The notes beneath the pieces are model-generated. The model was not told the DNA's origin and made no database searches. It was given only the letters and a program-made list of their open reading frames with translations. Positions 1 to 6,984 of a stretch of 21,728 nucleotides of DNA are shown here, piece after piece. Source of the DNA: Thermoplasmata archaeon (lineage in GTDB: Archaea > Thermoplasmatota > E2 > UBA202 > DSCA01); assembly GCA_021159125.1 (NCBI GenBank), contig JAGGSL010000096.1, positions 1 to 21,728 on the forward strand, read 5' to 3'. How positions within the stretch are numbered: the stretch's first letter is position 1; each line of letters opens with the position of its first letter. The translations under genes were made by a program, and so were the position numbers.

Positions 1-313
1 CATTGGAGGTGTACCAGTTGTTGCTTCCTGCTGTTCCTGTAAGAGAGTATGAAAGAGAGGGCAATGTGCTATCTATATTGACATTAAATGATGTGGAGTT
101 GTTATTGCCAAAAGTATCAATTGCATAGAATTGGACTGTGTGTGATCCATCTGTGCTTATTGTAAATGGAGTTGTGTAATCCTGCCATGCTCCGTCATCT
201 ATCATATATTTCATTTCTGCAATGCCATGCTCGTCCGTTGCATTGAGTGTGATGTCAACATTGGAGGTATACCAGTTGTTGCTTCCTGCTGTTCCTGTAA
301 GAGAGTATGAAAG
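1..313 (-). repeat. Near-identical 258-bp tandem coding repeat (86 codons)
   Basis: Bases 1-55 and 259-313 differ at one position (base 11 versus 269). The spacing is exactly 258 bp, or 86 codons, so the repeat keeps frame. Only one full unit plus the start of the next is visible; more copies probably lie beyond the left edge. Confidence 0.85.
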
Positions 314-802
314 GGCTGGTGGTATTGAATCGCTTATTACTGTGACAGTCCCATTTGAGATTTCAAATGGTAACGGTTCTCCATTTTCATCAGACAAAAT
401 TGCTCCGCTTATATTAATATGAGAGACTCCTACCGACTTTGCTTTAAAAGTGACGGTGGCAAAAATTCCAGGGGTTGATGTGCCATTTCCCCAAAAATTG
501 AAAGCCACAATATTTTTTATTGTGCCATTGACATTATCTATCTCAAGATTTGCATCCCACCATTCTTCGAACATTCCGCCATTCTCAACTCCCTCTGCCT
601 CTAAAATAGATGGATTGAATGAAATATTGCATTCTGCCCCTCCCAAAGATTGGACAGGTGTGATAGATATATTTACATAAAAATTTTCATTTAAATTTAC
701 ATATTCTCTGGAAGCTACTGCTATTAAATTACCGCCATCTGCAGTTGATACAGGAACAATAACAGAGAGAATTACCGTTATTGCCAGAAGTTTTGTTTTC
801 AT
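1..802 (-). CDS. Secreted cohesin-domain protein with tandem Ig-like repeats (C-terminal part lies outside the window)
   Basis: This reading frame opens with ATG at 802 and stays open for 267 codons to the left window edge, so its C-terminus is missing. Residues 1-21 form a Sec signal peptide (MKTKLLAITVILSVIVPVST). Residues 25-155 resemble a cohesin-type beta-sandwich: an opening strand, LGGAECNISFNPSILEAEG near 53-71, and a closing strand FEISNGTVTVI. From about 163 it switches to OmpL47-type Ig-like modules of 86 residues; SYSLTGTAGSNNWYTSN occurs at 165-181 and again at 251-267. Several N-x-S/T sequons suggest a glycosylated extracellular protein. No strong TATA box lies directly upstream, so it may be transcribed from the promoter near 1125. 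The cohesin assignment rests on pattern recognition; the signal peptide and repeats are seen directly. Confidence 0.82.
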   Translation of the reverse strand, partial: MKTKLLAITVILSVIVPVSTADGGNLIAVASREYVNLNENFYVNISITPVQSLGGAECNISFNPSILEAEGVENGGMFEEWWDANLEIDNVNGTIKNIVAFNFWGNGTSTPGIFATVTFKAKSVGVSHINISGAILSDENGEPLPFEISNGTVTVISDSIPPALSYSLTGTAGSNNWYTSNVDITLNATDEHGIAEMKYMIDDGAWQDYTTPFTISTDGSHTVQFYAIDTFGNNNSTSFNVNIDSTLPSLSYSLTGTAGSNNWYTSN

Positions 803-806
803 GATA

Positions 807-1073
807 TCAGTCCATACAAGTCCAGTGATACACTACAACCCCAATACCGTAAATGCCACCATCATTTCCATCTACGGGTGAAGACAAAGCCATTATAGGC
901 CCGCCGTCATTAAAAATCCGCAGTATTTCCCAGCCACTGCTCCCTGTTCCCTGGTTACTACCGGCAACATCTAAATCAAAGGATAAATGCCTGCCAACTT
1001 CCACATTCCGCTTACCTGCTATCCCTGTTTCCATTGACATCACAGATTGTCTGGGAACTTTCTGCTCCACCAT
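807..1073 (-). CDS. Doubtful 88-aa hypothetical protein
   Basis: The minus frame is open from an ATG at 1073 to a TGA at 809-807, four bases before the ATG of the secreted-protein gene at 802. A longer version from 1172 would run across the TATA-like box at 1119-1130, so the shorter start is preferred. The product is glycine-rich near its end (DGNDGGIYGIGVVVYHW), has no recognised domain and no signal peptide. An overlapping open frame of similar length exists on the plus strand (853-1182), so being open is weak evidence here. It could instead be a non-coding leader or a decayed gene. Confidence 0.25.
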   Translation of the reverse strand: MVEQKVPRQSVMSMETGIAGKRNVEVGRHLSFDLDVAGSNQGTGSSGWEILRIFNDGGPIMALSSPVDGNDGGIYGIGVVVYHWTCMD

Positions 1074-1118
1074 CGCTAAAGAAATGTCTGATTGCCTCTT
1101 ACCATGTGTGCTCATACG

Positions 1119-1130
1119 ATATTTAAATAC
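1119..1130 (-). promoter_or_regulatory. Candidate TATA box for the leftmost minus-strand transcript
   Basis: Read on the minus strand this is GTATTTAAATAT. It predicts a transcription start near 1097, about 24 bases before the ATG at 1073. The 803-1203 interval otherwise holds only the doubtful short ORF and the RecJ promoter. Confidence 0.4.
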
Positions 1131-1167
1131 AATGCCTGCATTTAAAATTAATCTTAAAACCAAAGAT

Positions 1168-1177
1168 TTCATATATC
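1168..1177 (+). promoter_or_regulatory. TATA-like box upstream of the RecJ-like gene
   Basis: TTCATATATC is centred about 31 bp before the ATG at 1204, predicting a start near 1199 and a leader of only a few bases. Confidence 0.45.
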
Positions 1178-1203
1178 TTTAACCTATATCTATTTGGGAT
1201 GGG

Positions 1204-2583
1204 ATGTTTGCCAGCGCAATGAAAAGTGCCAGAAAGATAGCAGAGGCTCTTAAGAGGGAAAGGGATGTCCATATTGTGACTCATATAGATGCTGATGGAA
1301 TATCTGCAGGTGCCATAGCAAAAAAATCTCTGGAAAGAGAAGGAATAGAAAATACCATTCAGTTCGTCAAGCAGTTAGATGATTCAACAATTGAGAAGAT
1401 TAGGGATATGGGAAAAGTGACGTGGTTCACGGACCTCGGGAGCGGTGTAATTTCGAAACTTGACGGGATTGATTATATCATTGCAGACCACCATATGCCG
1501 GACATTGAGGGTGGAAAAAGGATGCTTAACTGGAGGCATTTCAACCCTCATGTTTATGGAATTGACGGAGGGAAGGCAATATCTGGTGCGGGTCTTGCCT
1601 ATCTCATAGCAATTTCAATAAATAAAAAAAATAAAGATATGGCCGATCTTGCAATGGTCGGCGCTTCCGGCGACCTCCAGGATGCGGCATCTTGCAAATT
1701 CGAGGGATGGAATCGCAACATAATTGAAATAGGGAAGGAAGAAGGCATACTGGATGTTGTAAGGGATTTAAGAATGTTCGGAAGGCATACAAGACCCCTG
1801 TACAAACTTCTGCAATATGCAGATGACCCATTTTTCCCGGGACTTACGGGAAGGGAAAGTGCATGTCTCTCGTTTCTTAGGAGGATAGGCATAGACAAAG
1901 AAGAAAGAAAATGGATAGAACTGGAATATGAGGAGAAAAAAAAGGTTGTCTCTGAACTGGTTAAACTGCTGATAGCGAAAGGTTTTGGAAACTCATTTTC
2001 TTCCCGCCTTGTGGGAGAGGTATGCGAACTGAAAAGGGAAAAAATTGGTACAGAATTGAGAGATGTCAAGGAATATGCGACTCTGCTGAATTCCACGGCA
2101 AGGTACGGATATGCCGAAGTTGGCATGAGGATATGCATGGGAGATAGAGACGAATATTTCAAAAAAGCAACAGAATTGTTGAAAAACCACCGGAGGAATA
2201 TTGTAAGCGGCATCCAATTTGTGAAGAAGGAAGGTGTGCAGGAGTACGGCATGCTCCAGTACTTCAATGCAGGCAACCATATAAGAGATACTGTCGTTGG
2301 CATCATAGCGGGGATAATTCTCCATTCCAGAGAAGGCAAAAATGATGCCCCGATCATAGGATTTGCAAATAAAGAAGGCGGGGAAATAAAAGCTTCCGCG
2401 AGAACAACAGCGCCACTGGTAAACAGGGGAGTCGATTTATCAAAGGCGATGCAGAAGGTGGCGGACAGATTAGGCGGAACAGGAGGGGGGCACGAGATGG
2501 CCGCAGGCGCCACAATCCCGAGGGGCACAGAAGATGAGTTTCTTAAAATGCTAGATAAAGAAATAAGAAATCAACTAACCTGA
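1204..2583 (+). CDS. DHH-family phosphoesterase, RecJ-like single-strand exonuclease
   Basis: The 459-aa product carries the DHH and DHHA1 motifs of archaeal RecJ-like nucleases (the GAN/RecJ group). These are metal-dependent exonucleases that act on single-stranded DNA or RNA and can associate with the replicative helicase through GINS. Visible motifs: HIDADGISAG at 27-36 (metal-binding Asp29 and Asp31), FTDLGSG at 75-81, ADHHMPD at 94-100, GASGDLQD at 153-160, and the C-terminal DHHA1 signature GGTGGGHEMAAG at 424-435. All catalytic motifs are present, so it should be active. The gene stands alone, converging on the FKBP gene with about 30 bp between stops. A start at Met6 (1219) is possible, but the TATA position favours 1204. 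A role in replication or repair is inferred from the family; no GINS gene is nearby. Confidence 0.92.
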   Translation: MFASAMKSARKIAEALKRERDVHIVTHIDADGISAGAIAKKSLEREGIENTIQFVKQLDDSTIEKIRDMGKVTWFTDLGSGVISKLDGIDYIIADHHMPDIEGGKRMLNWRHFNPHVYGIDGGKAISGAGLAYLIAISINKKNKDMADLAMVGASGDLQDAASCKFEGWNRNIIEIGKEEGILDVVRDLRMFGRHTRPLYKLLQYADDPFFPGLTGRESACLSFLRRIGIDKEERKWIELEYEEKKKVVSELVKLLIAKGFGNSFSSRLVGEVCELKREKIGTELRDVKEYATLLNSTARYGYAEVGMRICMGDRDEYFKKATELLKNHRRNIVSGIQFVKKEGVQEYGMLQYFNAGNHIRDTVVGIIAGIILHSREGKNDAPIIGFANKEGGEIKASARTTAPLVNRGVDLSKAMQKVADRLGGTGGGHEMAAGATIPRGTEDEFLKMLDKEIRNQLT

Positions 2584-2614
2584 TGTTTGCATATGTTCAT
2601 CTTTCTGTCAGCCA

Positions 2615-3667
2615 CTAAACCCTGTAAATGTGTAGTACTTTTACTTTAAAGTACACCGTTTTACCTGCCATAGGGCTGAATGTGTATCCGCTTGCCTCCA
2701 GGTCATCTTTGAGATAATCCTGCGGAATTTCCTCAAACATTCTTGTAACATTAAATGTACGGTTGAATGTCAGGTTTTTCTCAACATCAACATATTGTGT
2801 TTCATTACCGGAGGTAACAGATATGTTTATTGTATCATCAGTTACATTTTCCACAGTATATGTATAACCATAGTAGGTAAAATTCGATCCCACTTTCGGA
2901 TTTGTGGTAAGGGTGATGGATGTCTCATTAAATGTCACATCTGTGACATTCTCCCAGAACGGATACAGCGTTATGTTGTGCAATTTGTTTGGAGTGGTTT
3001 TAAGCGTTGCATTTGTTTCATTAAATGATATGACTTCAGTAGCGTTTTCCCAGAGCCAGTAAGGGAAAAGAATTACCTGGGAGCCCCACTGGTACATTGG
3101 CACTGTGAATTTTTCCCCGATTTCAGGCATCCACTTAAAGCTTATAGTAAGGTTTGTTGGGTCTACATCGGTTATCATGAAATTAAGTTTCGGGCCCATA
3201 AAATTTGACGAAAAAATCACTCCCTCTTCCACAGGCAAGCCATATGCTTTCTCTGGGGGTATAGGACCTATGGTTTTCTCCTCACCTTCTTTCATTCCCG
3301 TCATTCCTTCCCACAGCCCTTTTATTTTGGATAACCTCAGACCGGCTATCTTTCCCAACTTGCTATAATCCCATCCTTCCGGATATTTTGAAATTACGCC
3401 ATCTCCGATATACCCCTTCATGGGGACAAGGGAGTAATTGCTCTCATCAAAGGGCGTGTCTTTTGTTATATTTCCGCCACTAAATGAGGAATTAAATACA
3501 GTACCGTTTTCAAAATATCCGATATAGTAAAATTCCACGAAATCGCCTTTTTCAACCTTCAGCGGTTGGTTTTCTTTCCATATATTATATCCATAATACC
3601 CGCTGGCCGCCCCCGCGATTATGACAAGGGCAACAATAGCTATAATCACAGACCTATCCAATTTCAT
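2615..3667 (-). CDS. Membrane-anchored FKBP-type peptidyl-prolyl isomerase with a large insertion
   Basis: The 350-aa protein has one N-terminal membrane segment (about 7-27), so its domain is probably outside the membrane. FKBP-like segments are KGDFVEFYYIGYFENGTVFN at 40-59, GMKEGEEKTIGPIPPEKAYG at 124-143 and the closing strand GKTVYFKVKVLHI at 335-347. Between the last two lies an insertion of about 180 residues, in the position where archaeal long FKBPs carry an extra chaperone-like domain. The insertion contains two similar units (WENATEVISFNETNATLKTT near 206-225 and WENVTDVTFNETSITLTT near 238-255). About 18 N-x-S/T sequons are spread along the chain, fitting an extracellular glycosylated foldase. 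Its ATG overlaps the aminotransferase stop by four bases (ATGA), so translation is probably coupled. The split FKBP fold makes activity uncertain. Confidence 0.85.
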   Translation of the reverse strand: MKLDRSVIIAIVALVIIAGAASGYYGYNIWKENQPLKVEKGDFVEFYYIGYFENGTVFNSSFSGGNITKDTPFDESNYSLVPMKGYIGDGVISKYPEGWDYSKLGKIAGLRLSKIKGLWEGMTGMKEGEEKTIGPIPPEKAYGLPVEEGVIFSSNFMGPKLNFMITDVDPTNLTISFKWMPEIGEKFTVPMYQWGSQVILFPYWLWENATEVISFNETNATLKTTPNKLHNITLYPFWENVTDVTFNETSITLTTNPKVGSNFTYYGYTYTVENVTDDTINISVTSGNETQYVDVEKNLTFNRTFNVTRMFEEIPQDYLKDDLEASGYTFSPMAGKTVYFKVKVLHIYRV

Positions 3668-4860
3668 TTTATCCCTTTCATGAAAGATTCAAGCCTATTA
3701 AAGGCTTCCTCCAGCATTTCCATAGGCGGCAGAGTTACAGCTCTGAAATGGTTTTTCCCATATTCCGGAGAAAATCCCGAACCGTGGACAAGAAGAACGT
3801 GAGCTTTATTCAACACGTCGAGCACAAACTCTTTGTCGTTTTTCCAGCTATCAATTGCCTCTACTTTCGGAAATATGTAAAAAGCACCATCTGGCTTTGT
3901 TGAAGATATCCCCTCTATTTCATTCAGTCTTTTATGGGCAAAATTGCTCCTCTCTTTTAGTTTTTTCACCATCTCAGGTATATGATCCTGCGGGCCATCG
4001 AGAGCGGCAATCATAGCTCGCTGGCATACAGAATTTGCGCACAACCTTGCTCTTGCTATTCTCAGAAATGCATCTTTTATTCTATCAAGCTTGCCGTCAA
4101 CATTGTTAAAAATTGCATATCCCATCCTCCATCCCGGCACAAGGTAAACTTTTGAAAAGCCATTAAAGGTAATTATGGGTGCATCTTTTGCAAGAGAAGC
4201 TGTAGCATACTGACGTTTTTCAAAGACAATGTCATCATAGATTTCGTCTGAAATAACTGCAATATCATTTTCCGCTGCAATATCCACAATCTCTTTTATT
4301 GTATTTTTCGGGTACAGGGCACCTGTCGGGTTGTTGGGATTTATTATTACTATTGCCTTTGTTCTATCTGTTATCTTTTTCCTTATATCGTCAACATCTG
4401 GCTGCCAGTTTTCTTCTTCAATGGTTCTGTATGCAACAGGTTCCGCCCCATTAAAGCGTGTAACGAGGATATAAGGCGGATACGTGGGGCCGGGCACAAG
4501 GAGCTCATCGCCTGCATTCAGACTTGCTGCGAGAAAAATCTGCAGGGTTTCTGTCACGCCTGTTGTAACACATATGTCGTCAGGGTCGTAATCCATCCCG
4601 TTCCTTCTCTTTTCCCGCATTGCTATTTTTTCTCTCAATTCCCTGTATCCTTCAGAAGGGGCATAGCCATTATAACCATCCAGAGCAGCTTGATAAAGAG
4701 CTTCTTTGATATGCATGGGCGTATCAAAGTCATAAGCAATTGGGTCACCGATGTTCAGTTTGATTACTTTTATGCCCTTTTCTTCCAATTTTCTTGCTGG
4801 CAGGACAACTTCCCTTATGGCATATGAAACGCCCTGCGAGCGCTCAGAAGGTTCTATCAT
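3664..4860 (-). CDS. Class I/II PLP-dependent aminotransferase, probably alanine aminotransferase
   Basis: Residue numbers here are counted from the upstream ATG at 4872, which gives 402 aa. The chain closely resembles, from memory, the Pyrococcus alanine transaminase: LPARKLEEKGIKVIKLNIGDP at 24-44, PGPTYPPY at 127-134, INPNNPTGA at 177-185, and SDEIYDD at 208-214. The PLP lysine is K241 in GFSKVYLVPGWRMGY, and R377 in HFRAVTLPP should bind the substrate carboxylate. It would interconvert alanine and 2-oxoglutarate with pyruvate and glutamate. I place the start at the second ATG (4860, 398 aa) because a TATA-like box at 4881-4892 predicts transcription beginning near 4861, and the relatives begin at the equivalent MI residue. 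The FKBP gene follows with a four-base overlap. Substrate preference is inferred by similarity. Confidence 0.92.
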   Translation of the reverse strand: MIEPSERSQGVSYAIREVVLPARKLEEKGIKVIKLNIGDPIAYDFDTPMHIKEALYQAALDGYNGYAPSEGYRELREKIAMREKRRNGMDYDPDDICVTTGVTETLQIFLAASLNAGDELLVPGPTYPPYILVTRFNGAEPVAYRTIEEENWQPDVDDIRKKITDRTKAIVIINPNNPTGALYPKNTIKEIVDIAAENDIAVISDEIYDDIVFEKRQYATASLAKDAPIITFNGFSKVYLVPGWRMGYAIFNNVDGKLDRIKDAFLRIARARLCANSVCQRAMIAALDGPQDHIPEMVKKLKERSNFAHKRLNEIEGISSTKPDGAFYIFPKVEAIDSWKNDKEFVLDVLNKAHVLLVHGSGFSPEYGKNHFRAVTLPPMEMLEEAFNRLESFMKGIK

Positions 4861-4880
4861 GGAATGCCCCATATGTGGGA

Positions 4881-4892
4881 GAATAATAAATA
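4881..4892 (-). promoter_or_regulatory. TATA box for the aminotransferase-FKBP pair
   Basis: On the minus strand it reads TATTTATTATTC, centred 27 bp from the ATG at 4860. This predicts a leaderless message from the second rather than the first ATG. Confidence 0.55.
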
Positions 4893-4928
4893 GTTAATGG
4901 TTTTCTTGCAAAAGTGCGGCTCAAAAAA

Positions 4929-4940
4929 GATATATATAAA
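4929..4940 (+). promoter_or_regulatory. Strong TATA box for the beta-helix surface protein
   Basis: GATATATATAAA is centred about 24 bp from the ATG at 4959, so the transcript should begin at or next to the start codon. Confidence 0.7.
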
Positions 4941-4958
4941 CTCTGCATTTAAAGGGAG

Positions 4959-6701
4959 ATGAAATACGGTGCTGTTTTGCTGGCAATAATTATATCCCTG
5001 CCCCTTATGACCATGCAGCCACAGGGAGATGCGTCAAGCCCTTCCACTTTTTACGTTGGTGGCTCCGGAGCAGGGAATTACACAACCATACAGGATGCAA
5101 TTGATGCTGCAAGCGACGGAGATACCATTTATGTTTATCCGGGCACATATAAAGAAAACGTTGTGGCAGATAAAGGGGTGAATATCATTGGCGTGAATGC
5201 AACCATTGACGGAGGGAAGGCAGGAGATACAGTGCTTATAACAGCCAACCATACCTCAATATCAGGATTCCTAATAGAAAATAGCAGCAGCACAGGTGCA
5301 GGAATAGTTATAGAAGCAGGTCATATAGAAATACATGAATGCACCATTGAAAACAACTTCTATGGCATTTATACTGATTGCCACAATTGCCACATAAATA
5401 TATCTCACAACAATTTCATAAACAATTCCCACAACGCATGGGATAGCGGGGGAAATACTTGGGATGACGGGGCAAAAGGCAATTACTGGGATGATTATAA
5501 AGGGAATGATGAAGATATGGACGGCATAGGGGATTCGCCTTATCCCGTAGAAGGCGGGACCGGCCAGGATAACTATCCTTTAATTTATCCGTACGGACTG
5601 CCTGTTGCAATTTTCATGTATACCCCAGACGGACTGGAAATAAAATTCGACGGTTCTTTTTCAGTAGATTACAACGGAGTCATTGAAAATTATACATGGA
5701 ACTTAGGAGACGGAAATGTAAGTTATGGAGAGGAGGTAAACCACACATACAACGGCAGCGGCATATATGAGGTTACACTAACCGTCAAGGACAATAATGG
5801 AAAAACAGACGTTTCCACCCAGGATGTTATAGTTGATATCGAGGCACCCTCTACATCATGCAATTTTATGCCCGAACAGGCCAACGGAGATAATGGGTGG
5901 TATATCAGCAACGTATGGCTTAATTTCAATGCATCTGATTCTCTCTCAGGGATTGACTATACAAAATACAAAATAGATGGCAATAGCTGGAAAATATATG
6001 ACGGAAATGCATTTATAAGAGAGGATGGCAATCACTCCATTCAATATTATTCAGCCGATAAGTATGGAAATGCAGAAAGTATAAAGCATGTCTCAGTAAA
6101 AATAGATAAAACAGCCCCTTACACCACAGTCGAACCACATGAAAATGAGAGCGTGTGGTATAAGGCAGATACTCTTGTTTCCCTTGAAGGGCACGATAAT
6201 ACTTCTGGCATATATGCTACAAATTATAGAATAAATGGAGGAGTGTTTGTCCAATACAATCAGGAGATAGATGTCACTTCTGAAGGGATAAACGTAATAG
6301 ATTATTACTCAAAGGACAATGCAGGGAACGCAGAAAAACTGAAAAGCGTTGAAATAAAAATAGATAAAACAAACCCGGCAATGGACGTTAAAGCTCCGAA
6401 GAAGTCATATCTGTATCTAATGGGAAGAGAAATAATCCCGCTGAGCGGATTCAATAACTTTGCAATAGTAATAGGCAGCACGAATGTAAATGTTGATGTC
6501 CGTGATTCTATTTCTGGGGTTAAAAAAGTTGAATTTTACGTTGATAATTCACTTAAAGAAACTCTTTCAGAACCGCCCTATGTATGGAACTGGAACGAGG
6601 TAGCCGTTGGCCCATATACTCTGAAGGCTGTTGCATATGACAATGCAGGGAATAAAGTAAGCACTGAAATTCCCGTAATGGTGCTCAACATACAATACTG
6701 A
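4959..6701 (+). CDS. Secreted beta-helix (NosD-like), PKD and Ig-like domain protein
   Basis: The 580-aa product starts with a Sec signal peptide (about 1-25). Residues 31-80 hold the module FYVGGSGAGNYTTIQDAI...IIG typical of NosD-like parallel beta-helices, followed by short right-handed helix repeats to about 155. Residues 158-212 are the usual end cap (AWDSGGNTWDDGAKGNYWDDY), with an acidic, probably Ca-binding loop GNDEDMDGIGDSPY at 182-195. A PKD domain follows at about 214-294 (NYTWNLGDGNVSYGEEVNHTY), then two OmpL47-type Ig-like modules (296-386 and 387-472, both ending KIDKT.P) and a last Ig-like module (473-580). No C-terminal membrane anchor is visible, so attachment to the cell is unclear. 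It is probably an adhesin or matrix protein; a catalytic role is not shown. Confidence 0.85.
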   Translation: MKYGAVLLAIIISLPLMTMQPQGDASSPSTFYVGGSGAGNYTTIQDAIDAASDGDTIYVYPGTYKENVVADKGVNIIGVNATIDGGKAGDTVLITANHTSISGFLIENSSSTGAGIVIEAGHIEIHECTIENNFYGIYTDCHNCHINISHNNFINNSHNAWDSGGNTWDDGAKGNYWDDYKGNDEDMDGIGDSPYPVEGGTGQDNYPLIYPYGLPVAIFMYTPDGLEIKFDGSFSVDYNGVIENYTWNLGDGNVSYGEEVNHTYNGSGIYEVTLTVKDNNGKTDVSTQDVIVDIEAPSTSCNFMPEQANGDNGWYISNVWLNFNASDSLSGIDYTKYKIDGNSWKIYDGNAFIREDGNHSIQYYSADKYGNAESIKHVSVKIDKTAPYTTVEPHENESVWYKADTLVSLEGHDNTSGIYATNYRINGGVFVQYNQEIDVTSEGINVIDYYSKDNAGNAEKLKSVEIKIDKTNPAMDVKAPKKSYLYLMGREIIPLSGFNNFAIVIGSTNVNVDVRDSISGVKKVEFYVDNSLKETLSEPPYVWNWNEVAVGPYTLKAVAYDNAGNKVSTEIPVMVLNIQY

Positions 6702-6706
6702 ATAAA

Positions 6707-6716
6707 AAAGTTTAAG
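6707..6716 (+). promoter_or_regulatory. Candidate TATA box for the PC4-like/Kae1 operon
   Basis: AAAGTTTAAG-type sequence directly after the surface-protein stop predicts transcription near 6738. That is downstream of the first possible ATG (6724) and about 10 bases before the ATG at 6748. Confidence 0.4.
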
Positions 6717-6747
6717 TTCTGCTATGCCTATCCATCCTTGGATAAAT

Positions 6748-6975
6748 ATGGTAGAATATGAAACGATACGGACAGAGGAAATAAAGTTTGGTCGCAACAA
6801 TTTTATAGAGGTTGCGAGAAAAAAAGCAATAAGTGAGAGCGGCGAAAACGAATTTATTTCCATATCCAGGGGCTACTATCTGGATGACGGCTCTCGAAAA
6901 TGGAAGGCATCCATAACCCTGCCGGCAGAGCAGGAAAAGAGGGAAGAGATAGCAGAATTAATAAAAAGTTTGTAA
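6748..6975 (+). CDS. Small conserved archaeal protein, possibly PC4-like nucleic-acid binder
   Basis: The frame is open from 6724, but the second ATG (6748, 75 aa, starting MVEYETIRTEE) fits the promoter better. The product is charged, has no membrane segment, and pairs a strand-rich first part with a C-terminal helix (EKREEIAELIKSL). I recall short proteins of this kind in other archaea, usually called hypothetical. Its layout resembles the PC4/Sub1 fold: FGRNNFIEV, then ISRGYYLDDGSRKWKASITL followed by a helix, against R-E-Y-W-x-D-x-x-G and K-G-I-S-L in PC4. That is a by-eye comparison. The Kae1 gene begins nine bases after its stop, so they are probably cotranscribed. Confidence 0.72.
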   Translation: MVEYETIRTEEIKFGRNNFIEVARKKAISESGENEFISISRGYYLDDGSRKWKASITLPAEQEKREEIAELIKSL

Positions 6976-6984
6976 ATTTTTAGG

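Noticed and set aside
1..313. Possible CRISPR or intergenic direct repeats
   Set aside because: The repeats lie within an open reading frame, keep a whole-codon period of 258 bp, and encode Ig-like modules.
1599..2528. 309-codon open frame on the minus strand inside the RecJ-like gene
   Set aside because: It is antisense to a gene with complete DHH motifs, has no domain, promoter or ribosome binding site, and is rich in Ser/Pro/Phe as expected for a shadow frame.
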